A stretch of DNA of 38,050 nucleotides from Geosiphon pyriformis (Eukaryota > Glomeromycota > Glomeromycetes > Archaeosporales > Geosiphonaceae). The notes beneath the pieces are model-generated. The model was not told the origin of the DNA and did no database searches. It worked only from the letters and a program-made list of their open reading frames with translations. Below, one piece after another: positions 1-9,993 of this stretch (position 1 is the first letter of the stretch; each line of letters starts with the position of its first letter). Made by a program: the position numbers and the translations under genes. Location: NCBI GenBank assembly GCA_016748015.1, contig JAAOMT010000525.1, positions 128,039-166,088 of the forward strand, given 5' to 3'.

Positions 1-129
1 AAACTCCACTTTAAATCATACTTTCAAATTAAATATCCCAAGAAACCTTTAAAATCAAAAAGAAATGAAAAAAAATATTTAAAACTGAACTATCACAACC
101 CAAAGTATTAAGAAACTTACTTGTATTAT

Positions 130-261
130 TTATTGAATGAAACTATCATTCATCAACTGAATCCCTTGGAAGAATAATCCTTGATCAAGATTATTCACGT
201 TGTTACTAATTGATAAAAGCTTTATTGTGAGAATTAGAAAAGCGCTAAAGACCATTAACAT
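130..261 (-). CDS. possible 43-residue peptide with hydrophobic N-terminus
   Basis: A short ATG-to-TAA frame on the minus strand, in a patch visibly richer in G+C (about 120-480) than its surroundings. The first 18 residues (MLMVFSAFLILTIKLLSI) could act as a signal peptide or membrane anchor, followed by a polar Asn/Gln-rich tail. A splice-donor-like GTAAGT lies just past the stop on the same strand, so this could instead be an exon or part of a noncoding transcript. No family is recognised and there is no homology evidence; it may be chance. Confidence 0.2.
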   Translation of the reverse strand: MLMVFSAFLILTIKLLSISNNVNNLDQGLFFQGIQLMNDSFIQ

Positions 262-794
262 TCTGTGTTTCTAGATTAGAGAAACACATCAGGCAATTGC
301 AAGGATAGCCTCAGAGAAGACCCCAGACAGTAGGTAGATTTCAGTTCAGCCTCTGAGAAGGAGTACATAAACACACACAACAATCAAGAATTAAAGAATA
401 ACTTACATCGCAACAGTAAAAAGAAAGCCTTCAGTGTAACAGTAACACTATCACACAAATAGAATTGAGGAACTCACGAAAGACTGATTGCAATTAAAGC
501 AGGATATCAGCAATTAAATATAACAAAAAAACCATCCCGTAACACTGTTTAATACAAAATTATCTTTTACAAACTGCTCAAACACAGTAATCAATGTACT
601 GTTACAGATTGAAATAATAAGCTAATAAATAGCAAGAAAGAACAAAATTGTATAGTTATAGAATAGATCAAAAAAAATTCAACTTTAAAAAGCAAATTGA
701 ATAAGTAAGAATTCAATATGTGAGATTAGTCTTATAAAATATCTCAGTTACTATTCTTTTAAAAAGATAATTGGAGAATTTGAAGATAAAGAAA
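262..794. other. intergenic, no gene seen
   Basis: Moderately AT-rich sequence with several CG-containing stretches, unlike the CpG-free LINE block that follows. No open frame, RNA gene or repeat could be supported. It may hold upstream exons or leader of the small minus-strand frame, but nothing shows this directly. Confidence 0.4.
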
Positions 795-1000
795 TAGTTT
801 ATATTGTTAACAAATAATAACACATTGATATAATTTTATGTTTTATGTTGACATTTTTAGAATTCAATATTAGATATTAGATATGCTTTTTAATCACATT
901 TTATTTAATAATCTTCAAATATTACAATTATATGAGTTAAAAAAAGAGTAAATAAATGCCAACAAATAATTTTTTATTCTAAAATATTTAGATACTTAAA
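795..1000. repeat. AT-rich repeat shared with about 28,010-28,140
   Basis: The string ATAGTTTATATTGTTAAC with flanking AACACA and TATGTTTTA blocks occurs here and again near 28,014, in the same orientation. Beyond the first ~60 bases the similarity fades into general AT-richness. Both copies lie just beyond the 3' side of a minus-strand LINE, so this may be an old LINE-associated or target repeat. Confidence 0.4.
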
Positions 1001-1179
1001 AGTAAGGAAAAAAAAATTAGTGAAAAGAGAAAAATTAAGATAAAATTATTATTTTATTTCTTTATTTTTTTTTAATTTGTATATGTTTTTCTATAGCTAA
1101 AAAATTTATTGCTTATATAACTATTGAAAATATTAGATTATTAATCAAATCAATGATTACTATCTAAAAATAGAATGGT

Positions 1180-2979
1180 TAATTATAGAATATCAGTGAC
1201 TAATACATATAATAATTAATAAAATATATGGGTTTCAACCATAATAGTACTAACAGAATTAACAATTGAATTGACCAAAATTAATAACTTAACCAAACTG
1301 AATTCCAGAAATACCAGCCAAAAAAAAACTAAAAAATTAGCAATAGCTATAAAAAAAGAAGCAAAAACCACCAGAAAAAAAACATTAAAGAATTCAAAGA
1401 AACAAAAGCCTTGGCATAAGATTTAGTATTTACAAAATATAGAATAAATATCTTAGGAGTCTTAAAAATAAAAAATAAAAATACTTTATAGTTTATAATT
1501 AGATAGCTCATTTTTTAATACTTAAAACAATATTAACAGCCAGAAATTTTTTGCCAAATATAATATTTTCTTAATATATTAATTTTAATCATAGCAGAAT
1601 CCAAATTAACTTGAAATTCAAATGTAATCAAAGCAAATTGAGAATAACAACCAAAATTAAGAAAGCAAAAAATAAAATATGTCTAATTATTAATTTAAAA
1701 AATCATATTATTAATCTTAAAGACAGTACAGCCAAAGAAAAAATTAACCAACTTGGTCTTAAATTTATTATAAGATACAATAATTTCATTTTAATTCACT
1801 AAGAAAAAAATCTTAATATTATTCTTATTTATTAAAACTAATCAATAATTCAAAGCAGACACAGCAGAATCCAGTTTTTTAAAATTAACAATCACATATT
1901 GTCAAATGTTAGCAAACTTTAATACAATATAAACAATCTTATTAAACATATTAAAAACTGTTTTGATATTAATAGCAAATATATTCAAAGACATATTATA
2001 TAGCACAACAGCAGCAAAAAAAGAACCAATCTTAAAAATTATTAAAGATTTGGCAATTTTAAGAGTAGTCAAATGAACAAAGCTTATAAGCTCAATCAAA
2101 AAAGCTGTTTTTAAAAACTTCTAAAAAGCAAACTCTATAAAAAAAAGCTTTATATTGTTTTTTAATACTGATTTTGCATCCAAAAAACCATGTACAGACT
2201 GAAAAACAGTTCTAATATAAGCTAATTTAATCTTAAAAATAACACTAAACATTAAAGTAAAGGCTATTTACCCAGCAAATCTTTAATAATTGGCAATAAT
2301 TTTCCAAACATCACTAGTAACAATACCAAAAATCAGTAGAAAAAATAATTCAGTTTCTATCTGGTTAACTTAGTTTTCAAGAACAGATAACTTTATAAGA
2401 GATAATTGTTTTGCTTTTAAAACCAGCAATAATTTGTTAAAAGAGATTATATTTGGCAATACAGCCAGTAATTAATCTTGGTTCATCTTAGACAATGTAT
2501 TATATGATATAATAAAGATTTTATTTGAAATTTTTTTAAGAATCACAAAGAAGTTTGGTGTAATAATAACAAAAATAAGCAACTGTCTCTATTTTTTTTG
2601 AATTTTCAGTTTTTTTGATCATTTTTTTGAAGAAAAAATACTAGCAGCATTTGGTGTAAAAACTATAGAAGAAAAGATCAGTTTATTGACTAGTCTATTA
2701 TTAAAAATTTTTGGGCTCTTTAAAGAAATAGAGACAATATTAGAATTAAGTCAAGTGTATCTCTTTGAAGAAACTTTAACTGGTAAAAAACCAGTTAAAG
2801 ATGAAAAAATTGTTTTAACAGCTATTAAAGACAGCTTTTCATTATTACTAGTTAAAGAAAAAGCTTCCAAAATATTTTGTTTAACTGCTTTTACAACAAA
2901 AAAAACTTCTTTGGTTAAAATCTTATGAGATACCAAAAAAAATACCAGTTACAGCTTTTTTACTTTTTGCTCTGGTCAT
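1180..2979 (-). pseudogene. decayed LINE ORF1 (RRM-like and zinc-knuckle region), fragment
   Basis: Read on the minus strand, broken frames spell out a non-LTR retrotransposon ORF1 of the type common in Glomeromycotina. A start-like MTRAKSKK lies at 2979. A Ser/Pro-rich N-terminal part (2936-2751) follows, then a stretch with LTTLKIAKSL (2099-1902) that resembles the RNA-binding region. Next come FKTKLVNF and FALITFEFQ (about 1770-1620), and a ruined CCHC-type knuckle near 1540-1490 that keeps one Cys pair. Stops and frameshifts are frequent. No ORF2 (endonuclease or reverse transcriptase) follows below 1180, so the copy lacks its 3' half. I found no CG dinucleotide between about 1141 and 3270, consistent with CpG loss. 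Family assignment is by recognition; details of domain borders are approximate. Confidence 0.7.
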
Positions 2980-3930
2980 AATCATAAAATTAAGGAGACA
3001 AAAAAATTTATTTTAGTTTTATTACTCATGAAATAACTAATTATAATTTTTTATATATTAATTTTAATTTACTTATTAAAAAATATTGTTATAATTTGTT
3101 TAATCTTTTAACAATATTAATAAATTTAACAATTATTACATATTATATATATTGTTTTATATTGATGTTTTATTAAATATAATTTGTTTAATATTTGCAT
3201 AATTTAAACTTTAAACAAAAATGGCTTAAATATTTTTTAATTTACATATTTTTGCTTATATTAATATTAAAATCGTGAATTATATTTATTTTTTTATAAA
3301 AAATATTAAAAATTTTATATCTTAAATTTTTTTATTAATACAAAAAACATTAAATAATGAATAAATTTATTAAACTTAATTATTAATTGTTTGAAAATAT
3401 TTATTAATAATTATACGTGTGGCTAGTCACGTGTAAAAAACGCATGATCTATTTAGTTGGACCACACTTTAATAATTATATATATAATTATTATTATGAA
3501 ATTTCATTTTTTTTATAAATTGGATATATAATTATATGTTATATTTATTATAGTTGATTGCCAATTATTTAATTAACTATAATTTACGATTAATATTTTT
3601 TTGATAACTTTTTTTTCATATTAAAAACAAATAAAAAAACTAAAATTTCCACAATATATTTTTTTGCTTATTAATAATTTTTAAAAAATAATTTATTGAT
3701 ATTTATTTTCAACAAATTAATAAATTAGCATGGTGATAAAATGCTTTAAAAAGTTACACCTAATTAATATTCACATTATAGTAATTATTACTTAAAAAAC
3801 AGATATTCATAATAACATTAATTGATTACTATCTTTGGTTCTACCAGTTTCAACTTATATTTGTTTTATTATAGACGAATCAACCTTAGGTTATTAATAA
3901 CAGGGCTTCCCCAGTTTGTTTTTTGAAACG
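2980..3930. other. AT desert upstream of the LINE fragment
   Basis: Mostly A and T with long homopolymer-like runs; no frame or RNA gene. A short GC-bearing patch at 3411-3466 (ACGTGTGG, CACGTG, CCACAC) stands out and might be a remnant of a transposon end, but the inverted match between its sides is only six to seven bases. Confidence 0.4.
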
Positions 3931-4532
3931 ATACTCTTTAAAGTGTTCATAATTACGTAAGTTAATTATCTAGCCTGGAGTGTCACGAAAACGTCAATGA
4001 TTCTAAATATTTTTTTATTTCTATTGTGTGACTCAGGAGATTAGGATTTCCTTTTAAAATTCTGTGCTCGGCGTGTAATTGAGATTTTGAATGTGTTTTA
4101 GCATGTTACGTTAGTTCTTTTCCACCCTTGCATCATCCTTTTAAAAATCAAATATTTTCTTTCTTGACCCGCAATCATTTACCACTTACCACACTTCTGT
4201 ACAAAGTTCTAAAGCTCGTGTACTTGTAAGTATGAGTTTTATTTCCTAGTTTCAACCAGTTTAAGAACCAAAGATTTAGATCTTTTTTGGGAGAAAAGAG
4301 ATTGCGGCCTTTTAGTGCTGTTCAGCACGAGTTCTTAATAATGTCACTCGTGAATGGCCCTATAAAGTCCGCAGTAAACTTGGTGAAGGAGATTCACGTG
4401 ATGTTTCAGCATATTTAATAATATAGGGCTGTCTGTGAAGCGCGTTTAACCCAAGTTTTTCGTGACTTGTCACTTTTTTATTCCATAGGTTTTTCACCAC
4501 TACTAAGTTGACCATTCATTTCAGTCTAAGCT
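3931..4532 (+). promoter_or_regulatory. upstream and leader region of the CECR2-like gene
   Basis: G+C rises sharply here and stays raised into the gene, as expected for a promoter and 5' leader. A 25-codon ATG frame (4341-4418) and a second overlapping frame without an ATG (about 4314-4425) both look rather protein-like. They could be an upstream ORF, an upstream exon, or a remnant. No TATA box is obvious. The real transcription start cannot be placed from sequence alone. Confidence 0.35.
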
Positions 4533-6431
4533 ATGCCTCGCGCCAAGACTGCAAGTTCAAAATCTCCCATTGTTGGGGAGGCTCAAATTAACGCTAAAGA
4601 TATGTGGGAAACCGCGTATATAATTGCTTTTTGTCAAAAATTCAAGTCTGCACTCAAAAATCTTCGGTTTTGGCCAGAAGTTAGTCTTCATTTTAATCAT
4701 ACTCAGCTTATATAATGGCTTATAGGGCTCCTTCACGCGTTTCGCTGACTTTGGCCTCTTATTTTTCCAAATAATAGGATCTTGAACGCGCGTTGGAAAG
4801 TGGAGCTGAGGAAGACCTGCTTGAAGATATTCACTCTAGGTTCTTATCGAATTGTCTGAATCGCAAGAAACCAATCGAGTGAGTTAACCATAATTTACGC
4901 GTCAGACCTCTTTACGATAATTATATGCTTAATTGTTTTTCAAAAACAGGAGCGATTGCTGGCAAAAAATTCTTTCATCTACTATCGACCAACATTTACA
5001 GATGGACACGTCTGGGTTTTATATCGACCACAATCCTCTTCGTGGAAAAGACGGAAACATCAACTATTATTCCTTAAATACACAAAACAAAGTAAGGCAA
5101 ACAAATACGAATCCGTCCTTTTTTTTTAATATTCGCAGTAATACAGGATTTTTTATTAGGTCTGGATATTATATAGCCTTATCAATTGGCAGTTACAAGA
5201 ATCTGAAGCAGTCCGAGATCTGATTAATGAATCATATAAACGTACAAGGAAAAATTGGGAAAATCCTTTAGAGGTGCAAGAACTGGGACAGGATAGTAAA
5301 AATGCGAAATATTATTATATTGGCAGTAAGTGAAAATACTTGCGATCGAAATAGGATGAATATTTACAATTTGAAGGATATAATTTTCATCATTCATTGT
5401 CATCATTTATTTTAATATCAAATAGATGCAGCGCGCATTTATCGAGAAAAATTTCCAAAAGCCAGTTCCATCCCAACAAACAAAAATGTTACATGGGCAG
5501 CAGTTACGACTGATATGGAGGACATCCAAAAGCTTGTGAGTGAACTCAAAACAAAACGATCTGCCAAAGATAAAAATTTATATGCTATGATTATCGAGAA
5601 TGTACTTCCAAATGTTGAATCTCTAATTCAGGTAATATTATCTCAGATTAGACTGAATACTGGTGCAAAGATTTTTCAACTTATTTTCTGAATAATTAGA
5701 TGAGAGAAAAAAAGGAAAACCAACGAAAACGCCAAGAAAAGATGGCGGAAAAGTTTGCCAAAATGCGTGTTAACGCTATATCAACCCGTACCCGTGCTGC
5801 CAGTAGAAAGGCTGCTGGCATTGAGACGCCAGTGATTAGCTACCGGGAAGATGATTATGATTATGAAGGGTTTGCCCCTTATCCAACTGCAGGTCGTAGC
5901 ACACACTCAAGAAGCCTGCGTGGGCTTGGAAATGATGGTAATTCATCATATACGAATTCGGAAAATAGTAATGCGGATCATGATATTGAAATCCAAGGAG
6001 CCCTCCCTATGCACGGACGAATGACAAGGTCCCGAACTAGCAGACTATCCCGACAAAACACTGTACAATCATATGCTAGTTCAGATGCCGACGGGTCACT
6101 GCTAGGGACAATAAACGATGCGGAGGAAGAAAAGATCAATGAGATTATAACGCAGGACACTAGCAATGATGCTCAAAGTGCAATAAAAGGTGCGGTTGGG
6201 ATTGATGAATCTGAGCCTACCGATAACATATCGGAAGGCATCCATACTATTATCGCTTCAACAGCTGGTTCGTCTAAGAATATTTCAAATGGCATGTTGG
6301 ACAAAGCGACCTCTTTTGTGTCATCTTGTGGCTCTGTAATTTCATTATCATCATCTACATCTGGTACTACGGATACTGAAGGTTTTCGAGTCGATAGTCA
6401 GCGAATGCCGTTAGAAGTTTACGATCAATAA
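4533..6431 (+). CDS. CECR2/RSF1-like DDT/WHIM-type chromatin remodelling protein, no bromodomain
   Basis: Six exons join in frame: 4533-4679, 4778-4878, 4950-5091, 5160-5325, 5426-5631, 5700-6431, giving 497 residues. All five introns (98, 71, 68, 100, 68 bp) have GT..AG borders. The order of blocks follows the N-terminal half of animal CECR2: W25 with AFCQKF, then DLERALES, then NPL, then a helical block (WILYSLINWQLQESEAVRDL, from residue 132), LGQDS (172-176) before YYYIG and ARIYRE, and a later block ending NVLPNVESLIQ. CECR2 and RSF1 are accessory subunits that pair with ISWI ATPases in the nucleus. The C-terminal ~240 residues are basic (RKRQEK, TRTRAASRK), then an acidic REDDYDYEG patch, then Ser/Thr/Asp-rich and probably disordered. 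The bromodomain of animal CECR2 is absent. Family by recognition of pattern; pairing with ISWI is inferred. Confidence 0.8.
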
Positions 6432-6609
6432 ATTAGCGATTATTAATTAATGCCAGGAAAATGAATCGAGGATTGAGACAATGTCTTAAAAGGAGATAAG
6501 ATATCAATTGTTTAGGTAGGTTTATCATCGTATAAATAATTTCTTTCACTCTGTTGGCTTCTTTTATTTTGGATTTTGGCATAATAGCATGCTGTGTATT
6601 GGTTAAAGA

Positions 6610-6615
6610 AATAAA
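6610..6615 (+). terminator. candidate polyadenylation signal of the CECR2-like gene
   Basis: A canonical AATAAA lies about 180 bases past the stop codon. In so AT-rich a genome the motif occurs often by chance, so this is only a reasonable candidate. Confidence 0.3.
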
Positions 6616-6951
6616 ACATTACATTTCTCGAAGCTTCTAGATTCGATATTCATAACTCAAATCGGATTTACTGTCTGAAGCTAAGTAAAATATAAATTTC
6701 TGTTTATACTCAAATGACAATACATAGATGAAATAAAGCGTTCATTTAATGTCTGATTTGAAACTATGGGATTCCAATTATTAGATATCAAATCTATTCC
6801 CTTCAAATTTATTGATTGCGCAAATATTAATTTGATCTAATTTAATTAAACATATAAAGAAATAGTTATAAATAGGATATTAAAATCTCGTACTCAAGTT
6901 TTGATGAAAATCATCTTTTGGTAATCTTTATTTTATTTTGATCCGAAATAA

Positions 6952-7407
6952 TTTTTTCCTGATTCAAAGAAAAAGGGCATTAGTAGTAAGACAACCCACC
7001 ATGACATGATACCTTTGGCTAACATAGAAATAAGTGCATCACCTCTAGTCAATAATGATCATAAGAGTGATGCTGATATGAAGGGGTCGGCAAATGAGCA
7101 ACTTCAGTATACGAGAAAAAGTTAATTGTTCGGTTTTACGGTTTTAGGAAAGGAACTCAACGAATAAAAATGCCCATCTAGCATCAAGACACTAATCAAT
7201 AGTAATAGCTATGATGGATGGAGAGAAAATATGACAATAGTCAAGAGCGGCAATCTCTTGTTTACCGCCAACTATTGTCAGCAGTTATAGCCGTTTCAAC
7301 ATTTAGAAATACATTATAAGGAACAGGAACCGAAGAGAAATGGGTCTTACCTCAGGCACTTTAACATACCCAATATTCTTCATCGAAATATGCATCTTGC
7401 TTGTTAG
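6952..7407 (+). pseudogene. unassigned coding-like strip between convergent genes
   Basis: Two plus-strand frames, 6952-7125 and 7168-7407, read like real protein. They are richer in G+C and more varied in codons than the flanks. The first contains MIPLANIEISASPLVNNDHK. The second contains NSYDGWRENMTIVKSG, one in-frame TAG at 7288-7290, then FQHLEIHYKEQEPKRNG and a final stop inside the end of the TFIIB gene on the other strand. The phrase SYDGWRENM loosely recalls the gag start of Copia elements (NY..W...M), but this is weak. It could be a broken gene, extra 3' exons of the upstream gene, or chance in the 3' untranslated regions. The ~40-bp gap between the frames is too short for a usual intron here. 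Confidence 0.3.
7232..7280. repeat. perfect 10-bp inverted repeat with inner stem
   Basis: TGACAATAGT (7232-7241) and ACTATTGTCA (7271-7280) are exact reverse complements, 29 bases apart. Inside, GCGG (7247-7250) faces CCGC (7265-7268), so a second short stem can stack. It lies about 125 bases past the TFIIB stop, so it would be in or near that transcript's 3' end, and also inside the coding-like strip. Confidence 0.45.
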
Positions 7408-8393
7408 GGGGAAGGCAGTGCTTCTACACTGCCGTATCGCTTATCCTCAAGCAGTCCCTCCTTGTCCTTGTATAGGAGTTTATATGAATTTTTGATCGTG
7501 ACTTCTGAAACCCCGGTAACGTTGGCTATCTCACGTGTTGACTTTGGTTGCTGGAAGAGATTCGATATCAGATATATACAGGCAGCGGCAACGGATACTG
7601 GGGATTTCCCCGCAAGTGTCCCAAGCTCTTTCACCCTCTTGGTTAAATAGACAGCAGCCTTTTGTACTTGAATCTGGAGGCCTAACATCGAACAGAAACG
7701 TGACATCAAATCTTCTGATGTCATGGTAGTGACATTGGTTTCAAATGTGCGAATCAATGTTTTAAAACATCGACCGATTTCCTTCTTAGGAACACGTGTA
7801 ATAGCGCAAATTTCCTTAAACGTGCGTGGTACATTTTCTTGTCGACATGCAATGAAGATGCATGCGGCAATAATGGATTCAGTGCTTTTTCCACGAAGTA
7901 ATTTCTCTTCTTCAGCACGTTTATACAATTGTTTGGCAATATCAGCAATCAATTTTGTTAATCCGATGGCATCACACATCGCAGCAATTTCTTTGTAGGC
8001 TTGAATCAAGTTTTTTTCGCCCTTAACTGCAGTGGCACGACCATGCACCTTATTCAAATCACGTGCAGTTCCAGAACCACCATCCTTTCTTGAGATCACG
8101 GTATCCAGTTGGGCTCCGTCAAGTAAAGGGTTAGCAGCGGCACCAACACGTGAAGGGTCATCGCCCTCATCATTTGCAAATGTACGCCATTCAGACCGAG
8201 TATCAATAATTCGATCTCCAAGCACAAGACCACAATCGCCACAAACAAGATCACCATTGGCGAACTCTTCAATTATATTTGGAACCGGGTTTTTACAGTC
8301 TGGACAGATTAAGCGAACATTGAGATCCGGACGTATTTCTTTCGGCTCTTCTTCTTTAGTTGGCTCGAGACGTGGAAATGGAATAGCGGCCAT
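7404..8393 (-). CDS. SUA7: transcription initiation factor TFIIB
   Basis: A single uninterrupted 329-residue frame, close to the usual family length (yeast about 345, human 316). TFIIB bridges TBP on the promoter to RNA polymerase II and helps set the start site; it acts in the nucleus. The N-terminal zinc ribbon shows C30-PD-C33 and C51-GD-C54. The B-reader/linker region follows (RSEWRTFANDEGDDPSR, residues 66-82). Two cyclin-like repeats follow: residues ~127-215 (with STESIIAACIFIACRQ) and ~230-310 (with SPVSVAAACIYLISNLFQQP). The tail is short. The ATG at 8393 precedes MAAIPFPRLEP directly and no better upstream Met is needed. The gene lacks introns in its coding part. It is convergent with the CECR2-like gene. 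All key residues look intact, so it is probably functional. Confidence 0.97.
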   Translation of the reverse strand: MAAIPFPRLEPTKEEEPKEIRPDLNVRLICPDCKNPVPNIIEEFANGDLVCGDCGLVLGDRIIDTRSEWRTFANDEGDDPSRVGAAANPLLDGAQLDTVISRKDGGSGTARDLNKVHGRATAVKGEKNLIQAYKEIAAMCDAIGLTKLIADIAKQLYKRAEEEKLLRGKSTESIIAACIFIACRQENVPRTFKEICAITRVPKKEIGRCFKTLIRTFETNVTTMTSEDLMSRFCSMLGLQIQVQKAAVYLTKRVKELGTLAGKSPVSVAAACIYLISNLFQQPKSTREIANVTGVSEVTIKNSYKLLYKDKEGLLEDKRYGSVEALPSP

Positions 8394-8803
8394 CTGTTAT
8401 TTTTCAATTATAGTGAAGAGTTTATCGAGACTGGATGTATGCGTGAATTCCAAACAAAAATCACAGCGTTGTTCAAATCTAAGACATCACAATACTCAGT
8501 TAATAATTGATGAAAATAAAATATTTCAGAAAACCGCTAATTTTACTTAAATTTGGGTATTTTAATGCGTTAAAAGTATATTTGCAGAGATGATGAATAA
8601 TAATATAAGCACTAAAATACAGGGAAGGGCTTTATTTTACCTTTCACGGATTACCAAATAAAACCGAGTAATTAGCGAGCCTTGGACACAACGTTTGTTA
8701 GAAGAAAGAGTGAATTGCACACGGGTAAAGACTTGATGAGTCTCAACCGAGATAGATCTTAAATATAAAAGCACTCAAAAGAGAGGAGGATTGTTATATT
8801 GCT
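8394..8803 (-). promoter_or_regulatory. upstream region of the TFIIB gene
   Basis: Mixed-composition sequence before the TFIIB start with no convincing coding frame on the sense strand. Any TATA-like string here is indistinguishable from background AT-richness. The frames antisense to the TFIIB start that run into this region are shadows. Confidence 0.35.
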
Positions 8804-8998
8804 TTATATGGTGTGCTGCGACAAAAACTCAACAAAGCGAGCATGTGATGTCATAAAAAGCTGGCCCGGGTTATTTGATCTTGTTTTTACTGGTTCGATT
8901 TCCAGGGGTTTCTGTTTATCGAAGATTGTAATGCTAAAATTCATGAGTACTGGATAAGTAAGCACAAATAAATTTCGCAAGAATTTGCAAGATGCCAT
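8804..8998 (-). CDS. possible small protein, 64 residues
   Basis: A complete ATG-to-stop frame with an in-frame stop six codons upstream of the ATG, in a patch with raised G+C (about 8700-9170). Residues 5-25 (KFLRNLFVLTYPVLMNFSITI) are hydrophobic with two basic residues, so a mitochondrial or membrane location is possible. The rest is polar with KQKPLEIEPVKTRSNN. It lies ~400 bp upstream of TFIIB on the same strand. I recognise no family; it may be a real small gene, an exon, or chance. Confidence 0.3.
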   Translation of the reverse strand: MASCKFLRNLFVLTYPVLMNFSITIFDKQKPLEIEPVKTRSNNPGQLFMTSHARFVEFLSQHTI

Positions 8999-9199
8999 TG
9001 GAACCTTATGTTATCAGAAAATCTCTATGTCTTTAGACAAAATATTTTGTTGGCTTGATTCATTTAACGTAACATGATGCTGCAGCGAGAATTGGGAGCA
9101 ACAGTATTTTTGCTTGTGGTTTGCCAAAAGCGGGTACCTTAAATCTAATTAAGCATTTATATATACGTTTTCTGGATCAAAACTAATAACAAAAAAAGA

Positions 9200-9800
9200 G
9201 ATAAAATACGTGAAGTGGATAAAATTAAAGTTAAAAAGAAAGTATTATAACATATATTTGAATTTAATTAATATGTTTAAATAAGGTTGGAAAATGTTAT
9301 TGTTCTTTAAAAAATTTACTAAATAATAAAAATAATGTAAATATATATTTTTACATTTATTTTATATATATTATTTAATTAATTTTTTATTTCTTTTTAA
9401 TGAGTTATTAATTTAATAATTAATTTAATAATTAATTTTAATTATTTAATTATTTTTTTGTAAATTAAATTAGCTTATAAAAAATCAGTATTAAATAAAT
9501 AATTATTGATTTAATTTTAAAATTTTGTTAATTGTGTTAATTTACAAATAATAATTTTTATTTTAAGTATTTTATTTTATTTTATTTTTAATTAAGCTCT
9601 ATTTTTTATATATATATTTATTACTTATAATTTTATAAACTTTTTTATTTTGAAAACATAATTTTAAATTAAATTAAATTATATAATATTTTTTTTTTAA
9701 AAGCGTTAAATTATATGATATAATTAATAATTAAAATTAAAATAATTTTATAAAAATTAAAAAAAAAACTAGTTGCATTTAATTATATTTTGTGAAAAAG
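9200..9800. other. AT desert
   Basis: Almost wholly A and T with repeats of TTAATTTAATAATTAATTT type. No coding frame, RNA gene or element is recognisable. It separates the TFIIB side from the mitochondrial protein gene. Confidence 0.5.
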
Positions 9801-9993
9801 CAGTTTGTACTTTCTTATTCAATACTCGATTCTTTTCTGGAAAAAACACAATTTTAAATTCTCAAAATTTTGGGTCAGCTGTGCGGCTGATCAATTATTT
9901 GTATGTTATCTGATGATCGAGATTTGATCAGTAGAATCTATTGGATGAACATGCGTAGATAAAATATCCTTTCCGAACCATAAAATCTTTCTA

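Noticed and set aside
3404-3481. Possible palindrome or terminal repeat around CACGTG
   Set aside because: Only six to seven bases match between the arms, so no element end can be claimed.
4533-4715. Single-exon 60-residue reading of the first exon
   Set aside because: It runs into intron 1; the six-exon join keeps phase and family blocks.
7462-8550. Several plus-strand frames over the TFIIB gene
   Set aside because: They are antisense shadows of a clearly intact TFIIB frame.
8889-8906. TGGTTCGATTTCC, resembling a tRNA T-arm
   Set aside because: The stem does not pair over five bases and no A-box, D-arm or acceptor stem can be placed upstream.
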